DNA of 64,000 nt from Citrobacter sp. 18056 (GCA_902706235.1 CACSJR010000010.1:1-64000); one strand, 5' to 3'; positions 1 to 14,373 are shown, counted from the stretch's first letter. A program made the numbers and translations. The notes: generated from the sequence alone by a model not told the origin.

Positions 1-46
1 TCAGCGCAAATGCGATCTGTTCTTCGGTATAACGGGTCTTTTTCAT
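1..46 (-). CDS. IS3-family transposase OrfA, N-terminal 15 residues only (runs off the window)
   Basis: The reverse strand from base 46 encodes MKKTRYTEEQIAFAL and then leaves the window. This N-terminus is characteristic of the OrfA helix-turn-helix protein of one IS3-family branch, which binds the element ends and is normally joined to OrfB by programmed frameshifting. Only the start is visible, so whether the element is intact is unknown. Confidence 0.7.
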   Translation of the reverse strand, partial: MKKTRYTEEQIAFAL

Positions 47-113
47 GGCGATGTGCCTCTCTGTGAGATGGAAGAAAGACCGGAGACTTCAGTTTAGACT
101 GGTACTATTTTCA
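1..113 (-). mobile_element. IS3-family insertion sequence, left part outside the window
   Basis: The reverse strand begins an IS3-family OrfA at base 46, and the stretch up to about 113 reads as the non-coding end of the same element. Its probable outer terminus is the TGAAAATAG motif (reverse strand) ending at 113. The boundary is inferred from the 5'-TG typical of IS3 ends; the matching end and any target duplication lie outside the window, so it is approximate. It borders the acetyltransferase and sugar operon that follow and suggests an acquired block. Confidence 0.55.
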
Positions 114-198
114 GGGAGAAGATCACTTGCAAGAACGGCCAGTGAGACGATTCAGTAGCTGCTTTAAACGAGATGTCGACTGGCCGTACCAATTCAGA

Positions 199-831
199 TT
201 ACTCGATTGTAAGAAGCGTATTAATGTCATTAGACATTATTGCCGAGAGGTGTTTAGTTATCTTTTCTACAGACCAATCCCACCACGCTAATTTTTCCAG
301 TTCGAATACTATTTCATCTGGAAATCGTGATTTAATCACTTTTGCAGGGTTTCCACCGACAATGGTATAAGCAGGCACGTCGGTGGTGACAACAGCCAGG
401 GAGGAAATAATCGCGCCGTTGCCGATCTTCACGCCAGGCATGATCAGCGCTTTGTAACCTATCCAGACATCATTTCCGATTATCGTATCGCCTTTGTACG
501 GCAAATCTTCAGGCTTTGGCATCGCCTTTTCCCATCCATTTCCGAAAATATAAAATGGAAACGTAGAGAAGCCTGATAACTTGTGGTTCGCACCGTTCAT
601 AATGAACTGGACATCTTTTGCTATAGCGCAAAATTTCCCGATAACCAGTCTGTCACCGATGAAAGGGAAGTGATACAGAACATTTCGTTCAAAATTCTCA
701 GAGTCTTCTGGGTCATCGTAATATGTGAAATCGCCAATGATAATGTTTGGATTCGTCACAGTATTTTTGATGAAACAAACCTGAGGAAATCCCAGCATTG
801 GATGCTTATTTAGTGGATCTGGACCTTGCAT
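199..831 (-). CDS. Vat-type xenobiotic acyltransferase (hexapeptide repeat)
   Basis: The 210-residue protein is a left-handed beta-helix acetyltransferase closest in pattern to the Vat streptogramin A acetyltransferases and the related CatB enzymes. The opening GPDPLNKHP, the segment FIMNGANHK with the likely catalytic His83, FGNGWEK near 97-102, the hexapeptide repeats around IGNDVWIG (118-125), and the closing NPAK/WWDW elements all follow the Vat layout (VatD uses His82). The enzyme would transfer acetyl from acetyl-CoA to a hydroxylated substrate in the cytoplasm. The start at 831 is supported by a GGAGAG ribosome site. The gene sits alone beside an IS3 end, consistent with transfer. Which compound it acts on cannot be read from sequence; resistance in a naturally streptogramin-tolerant Gram-negative is not implied. 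Confidence 0.82.
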   Translation of the reverse strand: MQGPDPLNKHPMLGFPQVCFIKNTVTNPNIIIGDFTYYDDPEDSENFERNVLYHFPFIGDRLVIGKFCAIAKDVQFIMNGANHKLSGFSTFPFYIFGNGWEKAMPKPEDLPYKGDTIIGNDVWIGYKALIMPGVKIGNGAIISSLAVVTTDVPAYTIVGGNPAKVIKSRFPDEIVFELEKLAWWDWSVEKITKHLSAIMSNDINTLLTIE

Positions 832-928
832 ACGCTCTCCGACGTAATTGTTTTATTGGCTTCAGATTAACATACATAAAGGAGCAAGCTAATCAGGCTA
901 TTACAAAGGTGCTTTTCAGAACCCCAGT

Positions 929-955
929 AACGTCCGCTCCTGGCACGGAGCGGAC
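929..955. repeat. Hairpin-forming repeat, copy 1 (18-bp core shared with 7293-7310)
   Basis: Bases 932-940 (GTCCGCTCC) and 947-955 (GGAGCGGAC) form a perfect 9-bp stem around the loop TGGCAC. The 18 bases 929-946 recur exactly, in the same orientation, at 7293-7310, where the second arm is degraded. The surrounding 10-15 bases on the left are also similar. Confidence 0.75.
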
Positions 956-1352
956 TGGAAGCACGATCATGAAGTCCACTGTGAGCGAGGAGCGGAAGCT
1001 CATGATATCCATGTGCTCAGCCGAAGGGGATCAATAAATGATTCTTAGATATCTTTAGACACGTGACGTTTCAGATTGAGGGATTTATTTTCCACTACAT
1101 ACTGTTTGTAGATTATGTCATTGCATTATATATTTTTTTTATGAAACGAAGTGGCTATTAGGCTCAAACTGGAAACTCCGGGCCTGTGCAGAATTTCTTA
1201 ACTAGCATTCAGAAGCAAGCGCTTTTAATTTCTGTTCATCCATAAACTACCGGTCTCCTGGTTGGAGTGAATATACCAAAAACAGGCAATGCCCTAATGT
1301 TAATTATAGCACCCCCAAGGTTGCTCTATTCAACAAGATAATATTATCATTG

Positions 1353-1373
1353 CCCCCCGGTTACACCGGAGGG
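1353..1373 (-). terminator. Possible transcription terminator of the sugar operon
   Basis: On the reverse strand a 9-bp stem (one G-T pair) with a 3-base loop lies about 50 bases past the glycosidase stop codon. It is followed by an AT-rich stretch but no clear T-run, so termination here is only plausible. Confidence 0.35.
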
Positions 1374-1425
1374 TAATTATATAAAGCAATCAACGCCAAA
1401 CTAACTATTTAACAGCCTCAATCAA

Positions 1426-3649
<2,224 letters not shown>

Positions 3650-3651
3650 AT

Positions 3652-4092
3652 TTATACCTTCTCGATGTCTGCAATCATCTCAACACGCGTCTGGTGACGC
3701 TCACCTTCAAACTCGGCATCCAGCCAGGCATCGACGATCATTTTTGCCAGTTCAGACCCAATCACTCTGGAACCAAAGGCCAGCACATTAGTATTGTTGT
3801 GGGAGCGGGACAGTTTAGCTGAATAGGGTTCACTGCACACAACTGCACGTATCCCATTAACTTTATTGGCGGCAATTGATATACCAATCCCTGAGCCACA
3901 AATTACAATACCCAAATCAGCCTCACCTGAAACAACAGCATCTGCGACCGCTTTGCCATAGATTGGGTAATCTGTACGTGTTTCGCTATGCGCGCCTTTA
4001 TCAATGACCTGAATACCCCGGGCAATAAGATGCTCAGTAATCGCTGGTTTCAGGATAATGCCGACATGGTCGCAACCGATAGCAATTTTCAT
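3652..4092 (-). CDS. rpiB: RpiB/LacAB-type sugar-phosphate isomerase
   Basis: The 146-residue protein closely follows E. coli RpiB. GCDHVG, the DYP segment, ICGSGIGISIAANK with the active-site cysteine, HNNTNVLAFG and the RH..RVE tail are all present. RpiB interconverts ribose and ribulose 5-phosphate and in E. coli also isomerises D-allose 6-phosphate to D-allulose 6-phosphate. Its place between a PTS transporter and an AlsE-type epimerase favours the hexose reaction. It ends two bases before the epimerase start, which indicates one transcript. Housekeeping rpi genes are presumably elsewhere. Confidence 0.88.
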   Translation of the reverse strand: MKIAIGCDHVGIILKPAITEHLIARGIQVIDKGAHSETRTDYPIYGKAVADAVVSGEADLGIVICGSGIGISIAANKVNGIRAVVCSEPYSAKLSRSHNNTNVLAFGSRVIGSELAKMIVDAWLDAEFEGERHQTRVEMIADIEKV

Positions 4093-4156
4093 ATGTACTC
4101 TCTTAATCTATTCATAATAAGAAGGTGATAATAATTGGATGCAGAGCACCCATTGT

Positions 4157-5767
4157 TTACTCTGCATTGTCCAGACAAACTTCCAGACCCGACTTAATCA
4201 GAGTGACATGCGGTCCATAGATAACCTGAATGCCGTTGCCTTTTTTCACGACACCTTTAGCCCCAGAGGCTTTCAGCATCGCGTCATCAACAAGACGCTC
4301 ATCCACTACGGTGATACGAAGGCGGGTGGCACAGCAATCAATGTCAGAAATATTGACTGCTCCTCCCAGACCAGAAATGATTAATGCTGAGACATCTTCA
4401 CTTTTCGTTTTATTGCTCATGGGATTAATTTTCTGGTCACGTGCTTGTATATCCTTACGCGTATAAAGCTTTGTTTCTTCAGTGTCATCTTCACGGCCCG
4501 GGGTTTTGAAATTGAAGCGGGTGATTGCGAAGCGGAAACTGAAGTAATAAATCGGAAATAAGGGGATCCCTATCAGAATTGCGTTAATCCAGTGTGTTTT
4601 GGCATTCCCTTGCATAACGCCAAAGAGCACGAAATCGATTAAGCTACCCGAGAAAGTTTGTCCCACTCCCACATTAAAAATATGGCAGAGCATGAATGAC
4701 AGACCCGCTAATACACAGTGCATGCCATACAAAAGTGGTGCTGCAAAGAGGAACGAAAATTCAATAGGTTCGGTTATCCCGGTGACGACTGCAGTCAGGG
4801 TAGCCGACAACAGCAGTCCCAAAACAAGTTTACGTTTCTCTGGCCGGGCTGTGTGGTAAATAGCCAGTGCTGCCCCGGGGATACCAAAAAGATAAAACGG
4901 ATACTTACCGGCCATAAATCGGGTTGCCTCCACAGAAAATTGCTGCGTGTGCGGGCTGGCCAGTTCAGCGAAGAAAATATTCGTCGCTCCAGATACAGCT
5001 ACGCCATCAATAAGCTCCGTGCCACCCAGACCAGTCTGTAAGAAAGGCATTGCAAAAACGTGGTGCAGGCCGAAAGGGATCAGTGCACGTTCGGTCAGAC
5101 CATAGATAAACGTGCCGGCATATCCTGCACTGTTGACCAGGTCGCCAAGATGCAGAATCCCATTTTGTATGGTTGGCCAGATGAAGAACATCAGGATGCC
5201 AACTACCAAATATGTAACGGCTGAGATAATGGGGATAAAGCGTGTGCCGCCAAAGAACGAGAACATAGCCGGAAGTTCTATGCGGTAAAAACGATTGTGC
5301 AGCACCGCGACACCCAGCCCGGCAATTACACCTCCGAACACTCCCATCTGAAGCGAGTTGATACCTAGCGTCATGCCCAACGACCCTTCGGGGAGAGCGC
5401 CAGGAGCCAACAGTCCGTGAATATCAAGCATCGCATTGATAGTGGCATGCATAATTAAGAAACCGATAGCCCCTGAAATCGCAGCGACTTCTTTTTCTTT
5501 TTTTGCCATTCCCAGTGCAACGCCAATAGCAAAAATGACAGGTAAGTTAGAGAAAACCACACCACCGGCACTTTTCATGACGGTAAGTAATGTGTGAAGT
5601 ACGGTGCCGTCACCAAGCAGTGACTGCAGACCATAAGATTCAATAGTCGCCTGGTTTGTGAATGAAGCGCCAATGCCCAGAAACAACCCTGCAACAGGCA
5701 GCAGAGCTATCGGGAGCATAAAGGAGCGCCCTATCCGCTGAAGAACTCCAAATATTGCTGTTTTCAT
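4157..5767 (-). CDS. PTS sugar transporter EIICB, glucose/maltose family
   Basis: The 536-residue inner-membrane permease has an EIIC domain (about 1-420, roughly ten membrane segments) followed by a linker and an EIIB domain (about 455-536). GITEPIEFSF at 330-339 is the signature of the glucose-family EIIC. In EIIB the motif DCCATRLR holds two adjacent cysteines; Cys479, aligned with the C-x-TRLR position, should be the phosphorylated one. There is no EIIA domain or gene nearby, so phosphate probably comes from EIIA-Glc (Crr) encoded elsewhere. The domain order matches MalX and GlcB-like proteins. It is the first gene of the operon. The substrate is inferred from the downstream enzymes: allose or a beta-alloside, with other glucosides possible. 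Confidence 0.87.
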   Translation of the reverse strand: MKTAIFGVLQRIGRSFMLPIALLPVAGLFLGIGASFTNQATIESYGLQSLLGDGTVLHTLLTVMKSAGGVVFSNLPVIFAIGVALGMAKKEKEVAAISGAIGFLIMHATINAMLDIHGLLAPGALPEGSLGMTLGINSLQMGVFGGVIAGLGVAVLHNRFYRIELPAMFSFFGGTRFIPIISAVTYLVVGILMFFIWPTIQNGILHLGDLVNSAGYAGTFIYGLTERALIPFGLHHVFAMPFLQTGLGGTELIDGVAVSGATNIFFAELASPHTQQFSVEATRFMAGKYPFYLFGIPGAALAIYHTARPEKRKLVLGLLLSATLTAVVTGITEPIEFSFLFAAPLLYGMHCVLAGLSFMLCHIFNVGVGQTFSGSLIDFVLFGVMQGNAKTHWINAILIGIPLFPIYYFSFRFAITRFNFKTPGREDDTEETKLYTRKDIQARDQKINPMSNKTKSEDVSALIISGLGGAVNISDIDCCATRLRITVVDERLVDDAMLKASGAKGVVKKGNGIQVIYGPHVTLIKSGLEVCLDNAE

Positions 5768-6126
5768 AGCGTTTTTTGACCATGTAATGGTACAACGAGG
5801 AAATTAAATGTGAGCAATAAATCAAACAACTTTTTATCGTCATCACGCATGAACTTCACAAAATCGATTATCATCGTGAAGTGCGGAGTGGTCAACCCAT
5901 CAGTACGATCAAGTTCACATTTTTTCAATAAAGCGTAAATTCAAAGAGGGTGGCTGACTTGCAGGCATGAGCCCACGCAGCTAAATCTGGGGTTTCATCA
6001 CTGTTAGGAGTATTTACCTACTTTATTTATTCACAATTTTTTTATTATCGTAAATTTCGTGGGAATTCACATTCTATCGGCACAGCGCGCTGTGGTAGTC
6101 TTTACCCTTAAATACCTTATAAACCT
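5768..6126. promoter_or_regulatory. Divergent control region between the PTS operon and its regulator
   Basis: This 359-bp AT-rich region separates the divergent operon and regulator. It contains an inverted repeat ACTTCAC (5853-5859) / GTGAAGT (5876-5882). Related TTCACA motifs recur near 5912 and 6066. These are candidate operator half-sites for the RpiR-type regulator; promoter elements were not assigned. Confidence 0.45.
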
Positions 6127-7038
6127 ATGGTACGAAAAATGACGGATAACCAAGATGTAGCTCAGGAAGTGGAAAGTGCGCTCGCGATAGGCGCAAGGAT
6201 AAAAATGTCACTTTCCATCCTAAACCCGACTGAACGTCGCATTGCCGAATGGTTAATCATTAAGGGAAACATTCGTCAGGAAACCAGTTTGCGTGAAGTA
6301 GCCAGTACGCTACAGGTCTCTGAGCCTTTGCTGGTAAAGGTTGCCAAAAAAATAGGATTTTCTGGTTTTCGAGAATTACGAAGCGCGCTCATCAGCTACT
6401 TTGAGTCTTTGCCTTATGAGAAAGAGGAAGAAGTCACGGAGCATGATAGCCTCGATACCGTGTTGGATAAGGTTTTTTCGAGCAGTATTCAGGCTCTCAA
6501 AGAGGCACGATCCGTCGCCGATTCAGCGACTATCGGAAAAGCAGCTCAGCTTATTTTTAACGCGCGCAGAGTGATCATTTTTGGTGTGGGCGGTTCAGCC
6601 TCAGTAGGACTGGATTTTGAACATAAGCTTCTTCGCTTAGGAATAATTAGCCATGCCTATAGTGATTTTCACTTAATGTTGATGGCAGCAAGCCAACTTG
6701 AAGAAAAGGATGTTGTGATTGCAATTTCGCAAACTGGTGCTACCAGGGAAATGCTTAATGCAGTGAATACAGCCCGAGCGAAAAAGACGAAAGTGATATG
6801 CATCACCAACAATGATGGCTCTCCACTTTCTCAGAGTTCGGACCTGTCAATTTTCAGTCCGGCGATGAGTGGCCCTTTGCTTGGGCAAAATGCTGTTGCC
6901 CGGATTGTTCAGTTGAATCTACTTGATAGCCTGTTTATTGCAATTCTGCTTGAAGATTATCAAGGGAATAAACAAAAGCTATCCAGCGGTATTAATATAG
7001 TCAGTCCATTACATGGTCTAAAGGGCCTTATTGAATAA
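6127..7038 (+). CDS. RpiR-family transcriptional regulator (HTH plus SIS domain)
   Basis: The protein of about 303 residues has an N-terminal RpiR helix-turn-helix (LREVASTLQVSEPLLVKVAKK, about 55-75, then IGFSGFRELR). A C-terminal sugar-isomerase (SIS) fold at about 130-270 carries FGVGGSASVG and AISQTGATREM, which would bind a phosphosugar effector. It is divergent from the PTS operon and is the obvious local regulator, probably sensing allose 6-phosphate or a related hexose phosphate. The start may be at 6127 or at the second methionine at 6139; neither has a strong ribosome binding site. Confidence 0.85.
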   Translation: MVRKMTDNQDVAQEVESALAIGARIKMSLSILNPTERRIAEWLIIKGNIRQETSLREVASTLQVSEPLLVKVAKKIGFSGFRELRSALISYFESLPYEKEEEVTEHDSLDTVLDKVFSSSIQALKEARSVADSATIGKAAQLIFNARRVIIFGVGGSASVGLDFEHKLLRLGIISHAYSDFHLMLMAASQLEEKDVVIAISQTGATREMLNAVNTARAKKTKVICITNNDGSPLSQSSDLSIFSPAMSGPLLGQNAVARIVQLNLLDSLFIAILLEDYQGNKQKLSSGINIVSPLHGLKGLIE

Positions 7039-7079
7039 ATCATATTTGGACAAAAGAACCCCTTGAATGTGCATATACC

Positions 7080-7240
7080 TCAGGCAACGCGCACACTTTT
7101 TGGCATACCCGCGAGCATTATCTTGTCCAATGCGCGGATCATCGCCATAGCCTTTGCCACTTGCACATCATAATCACGCAAGGTCTGGTGGCCACCAAAC
7201 AGCTGTTTTACTCGGTACATCGCCGTTTCCGCTACTGAAT
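7080..7240 (-). pseudogene. IS5-family transposase, C-terminal remnant
   Basis: The reverse strand encodes about 53 residues beginning SVAETAMYRVKQLFGG and ending GMPKSVRVA, which is the C-terminal end of an IS5-family DDE transposase. The rest of the gene and both element ends are missing. The reading frame continues upstream for a few codons (to 7265) without family similarity. It is a dead fragment and marks the right-hand end of the acquired block. Confidence 0.72.
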
Positions 7241-7292
7241 GAAGTGGCCGACAAAAATTGACCACGACATGAGAGCATTTTTAGAACCAAGG

Positions 7293-7310
7293 AACGTCCG
7301 CTCCTGGCAC
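7293..7310. repeat. Hairpin-forming repeat, copy 2 (partial)
   Basis: Eighteen bases identical to 929-946 and in the same orientation, preceded by a similar GCATTTTTAGAACC segment. The second arm of the hairpin is degenerate (AAACCGGTC). Together with copy 1 it brackets about 6.3 kb holding the sugar operon. Nothing else was recognised between 7241 and 7455. Confidence 0.7.
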
Positions 7311-7455
7311 AAACCGGTCACTAAACAAAGATGATTAACCCGCCCGCCGATCCTAAATTTTCAAGACAATGACGTCAGGCCAGTTTCATCCAGAGCAACG
7401 GTTCCAAAGAATACCCCACGCATTGAGCCCGAATTAATCGGCCCCGGTCTTGTTT

Positions 7456-8853
7456 CTAGCTCAGCGGCTTAAGCCTTGCCAACACCGTCGGGAAGAACTC
7501 TGCCACGGTAGGGTGCACTGGCAGCGCCTGGAGCATCTGGCGGTAGCTGGCCCCAGTGGCCATATAGTTGGAAATCACTGAGATGAGTTCATCCCCGCCG
7601 ATACCGAGGATCGCCGCGCCGAGGAAGCGCTCGCTCTGCGCATCGACAATCAGGCGCATCATGCCGTAGGTTTCGCTCTCTTCTTTGGCCCGGCTGACGT
7701 CGGCCATGTTGAAATCGGCCACCAGGATTTGCGCGCCTTGTTTCACTTGTTCCCGAGCCTGCGCCAGCGTCATGCCCACCCGGCCCAGCGGCGGGTCGGT
7801 AAACATGGCGTAACTCAGCACGCGCCGGTCGGCATCGTGCCATTGGCCGTCCGGCTGTTGACCGTCAATTTCCGCCAGCACAATCTGGAAATCGTGATAG
7901 CTGGTGTGGGTGAACGCGCCGCGCCCGTTGATATCGCCCAGTGCTTTAATGCCTGCGACATTGGTATTGAAATGCGCATCGGTGCGAATAAAGCCGCGCG
8001 CGTCGGTTTCAATGCCGACGGCCTCGAGATTCAGTCGTTCTGAATTAGGCTGGCGGCCCGTGGCGATTAACAAATGGCTGGCGCTTATTTCCTGGCCGTC
8101 TGCGAGCTGAACGCTCAGCCCGTCTGCGGTGGGTGCCAGGTTTTTTATGCTGCTGTTGAGATAAAACGTTATCCCTTCATCGCGCAGGAAATCGGTAATG
8201 TGCTCGCTGACGTCAGCGTCTTCACGCTCGGCAATGCGATTCGCACGGTGAATGATCGACACCTCCGCGCCAAGCCGGCGAAAGATTTGCCCCAGCTCCA
8301 GCCCGATATAGCTGGCCCCGAGAATAACCAGATGCTTCGGGCATTCAGTCAGTGTCAGCAGGCTTGCGTTATCGAGATGCGGCACGTTTTCCAGACCGGG
8401 CAGCGACGGGATAAACGCCCGGGTGCCGGTATTGAGATACACCTGCGCGGCAGACAGCGTTTCGCCGTTAACCTCAAGCAGAAAACGCTCGCCGTCGCGC
8501 CCGACAAAACGCGCCCAGCCGTGGATTGTTTCCACGTTGTCGGTGCCTTCCAGCCACTGGACCAGCCCGCTGCGCGAGGTCTCAACCCGGGCGCGCATCC
8601 GCGCCATCGCAGCGGAAAAATCAACGCTCACCGGCCCGGTGATCACCCCAAAATCAGCAGCCCGACGCGCCATGTGCGCCACCCGCGCGGATTTACGCAG
8701 GGTTTTGGTCGGCGTGCAGCCGAAGTTGACGCAGGTGCCGCCAAACATATTGCCTTCAATCATGGCGACGTGCTGACCGCGTACTGCCAGTTCAACCGCC
8801 AAAGACGGGGCCGCCTGGCCCGCGCCAATCAGTACCGCATCAAAAAGCCGCAT
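7456..8853 (-). CDS. FAD-dependent pyridine nucleotide-disulfide oxidoreductase, class I, mercuric-reductase-like
   Basis: The protein has 465 residues. An N-terminal FAD-binding GAGQAAPS motif is followed by the redox-active disulfide GGTCVNFGCTPTK, an NAD(P)H-binding VILGASYIGLELG and a second FAD motif ALGDING. The C-terminal dimerisation domain has HPTVAEFFP with the His-Pro-Thr catalytic base region. It resembles the unassigned mercuric reductase-like proteins of enterobacteria; it lacks the N-terminal metal-binding domain and terminal cysteine pair of MerA. The electron acceptor is unknown. The start at 8853 follows a G-rich site; a 29-codon upstream extension is unsupported. It diverges from the ast operon, with which no functional link is evident. 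Confidence 0.8.
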   Translation of the reverse strand: MRLFDAVLIGAGQAAPSLAVELAVRGQHVAMIEGNMFGGTCVNFGCTPTKTLRKSARVAHMARRAADFGVITGPVSVDFSAAMARMRARVETSRSGLVQWLEGTDNVETIHGWARFVGRDGERFLLEVNGETLSAAQVYLNTGTRAFIPSLPGLENVPHLDNASLLTLTECPKHLVILGASYIGLELGQIFRRLGAEVSIIHRANRIAEREDADVSEHITDFLRDEGITFYLNSSIKNLAPTADGLSVQLADGQEISASHLLIATGRQPNSERLNLEAVGIETDARGFIRTDAHFNTNVAGIKALGDINGRGAFTHTSYHDFQIVLAEIDGQQPDGQWHDADRRVLSYAMFTDPPLGRVGMTLAQAREQVKQGAQILVADFNMADVSRAKEESETYGMMRLIVDAQSERFLGAAILGIGGDELISVISNYMATGASYRQMLQALPVHPTVAEFFPTVLARLKPLS

Positions 8854-9155
8854 AGGTTTCCCCGCCGGGTGCCAGTGAAATAAACCTCTTGAGCGTAGTG
8901 CAGCGGGAGAAGGGCGACAAACAGGGTTCGCCAGGAGCAAACGGAATGGCGGCCTGGCGTTTTAATGACCGATTTATCCGCCAGCGATGCGCCGTTTTGG
9001 CGCACGACGCCCCGTTTTGGGGCGGAAATTTACGACAAATGTCGCAGCCCTCACAAATCACGAATTAAGATTTACTAATGCATAATGTTGCTCTTATTAG
9101 GGCTTCTAATGGCGATGAAATCGGTTTCTATTCACTTTGTATGCATTAATGGTGA

Positions 9156-11562
<2,407 letters not shown>

Positions 11563-11566
<4 letters not shown>

Positions 11567-13041
11567 GTTTATGGATCAATGGCGACTGGGTCGTCGGGCG
11601 CGCAGAGGCACGCAGCAAAACCAATCCGGTCACCCACGAAGCAGTGTGGCAGGGCAATGACGCCGACGCACAACAGGTGAGCGAGGCGGTAAAAGCCGCC
11701 CGTGCTGCGTTCCCCGGCTGGGCAAAACAGCCGTTCAGCGCGCGGCAGCAGATTGCTGAGAAATTTGCCGCGCTGCTGGAAAGCAATAAAGAGGCGCTGA
11801 CAGAGGTTATCGCCCGCGAAACCGGCAAACCACGCTGGGAAGCGGCGACGGAAATCGGCGCGATGATCAACAAAATTGCCATTTCGGTGAAGGGCTATTA
11901 CAGCCGCACCGGCGAACAGGAAACACCGATGCCTGACGGCGCGGCCACGCTGCGCCATCGTCCACACGGCGTGCTGGCGGTATTCGGCCCGTATAACTTC
12001 CCCGGTCATTTGCCAAACGGGCATATCGTCCCTGCGCTGCTGGCGGGTAATACCGTGGTTTTCAAGCCGAGTGAATTAACGCCGATGAGTGGCGAAGCGG
12101 TGGTGAAACTGTGGCAGCAGGCGGGCTTACCGGTGGGTGTGCTGAACCTGATTCAGGGCGGTCGGGCGGTCGGTGAAGCGTTAAGCGGGCAGGCCGATCT
12201 CGACGGGTTGCTGTTTACCGGCAGCTCGAATACCGGTTTTACGCTGCATCGCCAGCTGGCGGGCCAGCCGCAAAAGATTCTGGCGCTGGAGATGGGCGGT
12301 AACAACCCGTTGATCGTCGATGAGCCGCAGGATCTGGATGCCGCCGTTCACGTCGCTGTACAGTCGGCATTTATTACCGCCGGACAGCGCTGCACCTGCG
12401 CCCGTCGTCTGCTGGTGAAACGCGGTGAAGCCGGGGACGCGTTCCTGAAACGTCTGGTGGAGGTCACTCGTCGGATCATGCCTGACAGCTGGGACGCCGA
12501 GCCGCAGCCGTTTATCGGCGGCCTGATTACTGAGCAGGCGGCACAGAATGTCCGTACCGCGTGGCAGCAACACGTCGCCAACGGCGGGGTGACGCTGCTG
12601 GAGCCGCGTTTGCTGAAACCCGGCACGTCGTTAGTGACGCCGGGCATTATTGATATGACCGAAGTGCAAAATGTGGCGGATGAAGAAGTGTTTGGCCCGC
12701 TGCTGTGCGTCTGGCGTTACGACACCTTTGACGACGCGATTGCCCTGGCGAACAACACCCGTTATGGGCTCTCCTGCGGGCTGGTATCTACCGAGCGTGA
12801 GAAATTCGATCAGCTGCTGCTGGAAGCGCGCGCCGGGATAGTCAACTGGAATAAACCGCTGACCGGCGCGGCGAGCACGGCCCCGTTCGGCGGCGTGGGT
12901 GCCTCGGGCAACCATCGTCCGGGCGCATGGTATGCAGCCGATTACTGCGCGTGGCCGATGGCAAGCCTGGAGTCTCCGGGGCTAAGTCTGCCGGGCACGC
13001 TCAATCCGGGCCTCGATTTTTCCGCTGAGGTGAAATCATGA
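11563..13041 (+). CDS. astD: N-succinylglutamate 5-semialdehyde dehydrogenase
   Basis: AstD (492 residues) is an NAD-dependent aldehyde dehydrogenase that oxidises succinylglutamate semialdehyde to succinylglutamate. The Rossmann segment [14 protein letters not shown], the general base Glu243 in LEMGGNNP and the nucleophile Cys277 in TAGQRCTC are in place. It overlaps astA upstream and astB downstream by four bases. Confidence 0.96.
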
Positions 13042-14363
13042 AAGCCTGGGAAGTGAACTTTGACGGGCTGCCGGGGCTGACGCACCACTACGCCGGGCTG
13101 TCGTTCGGCAATGAGGCCTCGACGAAGCACCGTTTCCGCGTGTCGAACCCGCAACTGGCGGCGAAACAGGGCCTGCTGAAGATGAAGGCGCTGGCGGATC
13201 TCGGTTTTAAGCAGGCGGTGCTGCCGCCGCAGGAGCGCCCGAACGTGCCGCTGTTGCGCCAGTTGGGCTTCACTGGCAGCGATGAGCTGGTCATCGAAAA
13301 AGCGGTGGCCCAATCGCCGCAGTTGTTATCCGCCGTAAGTTCCGCTTCGTCGATGTGGGTGGCGAATGCGGCGACAGTTTGCCCGTCGGCGGACGCGCTG
13401 GATGGCAAAGTGCATCTGACGGTGGCGAATCTCAATAACAAATTCCACCGTGCCAGCGAAGCGCCGACCACCGAAGCGGTGCTGCGGGCGATTTTCAATG
13501 ATGAGCAGGCGTTTGCCGTTCACAGCGCATTGCCCCAGGTGGCGATGTTTGGCGACGAAGGGGCGGCGAACCATAACCGTCTTGGCGGCGATTACCATCA
13601 GCCTGGCCTGCAAATGTTCGTGTACGGGCGAGAAGAGGGTGGCCCGCAGCAGCCGCAGCGCTATCCGGCCCGCCAGACACTGGAGGCCAGTCAGGCCGTG
13701 GCCCGACTCAACCAGGTGAACCCGCAGCAGATTATTTTTGCCCAGCAGAACCCGGCGGTGATCGACCAGGGCGTGTTCCATAACGATGTGATTGCGGTCA
13801 GCAACCGACAGGTGCTGTTTTGCCATCAACAGGCGTTTTTGAATCAGCCACAATTACTGGCCCAACTGCGTGAGCGCGTGCCGGGCTTTACGCCGGTGGA
13901 AGTACCGACCTCTCGCGTGTCAGTTAACGATGCGGTATCAACGTATCTGTTTAACAGTCAGCTGCTCAGCAAGCCCGATGGCAGCATGATGCTGGTCCTG
14001 CCGCAGGAGTCGCGCGAGCATCAGGGCGTGTGGTCGTATCTGGATGACGTGCTGGCGCAGGATAACCCGATTAACGAACTGAAGGTGTTTGACCTGCGGG
14101 AAAGCATGGCCAACGGCGGCGGTCCGGCGTGTTTGCGCCTGCGGGTGGTGCTGAACAAGGCCGAGCTTCAGGCCGTGAACCCCTCAGTGCTGATGAACGA
14201 TGCGTTGTTCGATACTCTGAATAGCTGGGTCGACAGATATTATCGCGACCGCCTGACTCAGGCGGATTTGGCTGATCCACAGCTGCTGCACGAAGGGCGT
14301 GAGGCACTGGATCGGCTGACACAAATTCTGGATCTCGGTTCGGTGTATCCGTTCCAGCAGTAA
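13038..14363 (+). CDS. astB: N-succinylarginine dihydrolase
   Basis: AstB (441 residues) converts N2-succinylarginine to succinylornithine, ammonia and CO2, the second AST step. It belongs to the amidinotransferase fold. The catalytic triad known from E. coli AstB falls at the same numbers here: Glu174 (FGDEG), His248 (VFHND) and Cys365 (GPACLRL). The gene is in the middle of the operon and ends ten bases before astE. Confidence 0.97.
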   Translation: MKAWEVNFDGLPGLTHHYAGLSFGNEASTKHRFRVSNPQLAAKQGLLKMKALADLGFKQAVLPPQERPNVPLLRQLGFTGSDELVIEKAVAQSPQLLSAVSSASSMWVANAATVCPSADALDGKVHLTVANLNNKFHRASEAPTTEAVLRAIFNDEQAFAVHSALPQVAMFGDEGAANHNRLGGDYHQPGLQMFVYGREEGGPQQPQRYPARQTLEASQAVARLNQVNPQQIIFAQQNPAVIDQGVFHNDVIAVSNRQVLFCHQQAFLNQPQLLAQLRERVPGFTPVEVPTSRVSVNDAVSTYLFNSQLLSKPDGSMMLVLPQESREHQGVWSYLDDVLAQDNPINELKVFDLRESMANGGGPACLRLRVVLNKAELQAVNPSVLMNDALFDTLNSWVDRYYRDRLTQADLADPQLLHEGREALDRLTQILDLGSVYPFQQ

Positions 14364-14373
14364 AGGAGGCAGG

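Larger units (their letters stand above)
832..1425. other. Gene-free 594-bp stretch with one perfect hairpin
   Basis: No convincing gene was seen between the acetyltransferase and the end of the sugar operon. The stretch is AT-rich from about 1030. It contains a perfect 9-bp hairpin at 932-955 and, near 1353-1373, a G+C-rich stem just past the stop of the glycosidase gene. Confidence 0.6.

Noticed and set aside
173-370. 65-codon plus-strand frame near the IS end
   Set aside because: It overlaps the acetyltransferase in the opposite sense and has no recognisable content.
932-955. Transcription terminator for an upstream gene
   Set aside because: The stem is perfect but lacks a T-run on either side, and the 18-bp core is repeated elsewhere, so it was called a repeat.
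8074-8883. Long open frame (269 codons) on the plus strand inside the FAD oxidoreductase
   Set aside because: It is antisense to a gene with complete family motifs, its translation shows no known domain, and high G+C at third positions explains the open frame.
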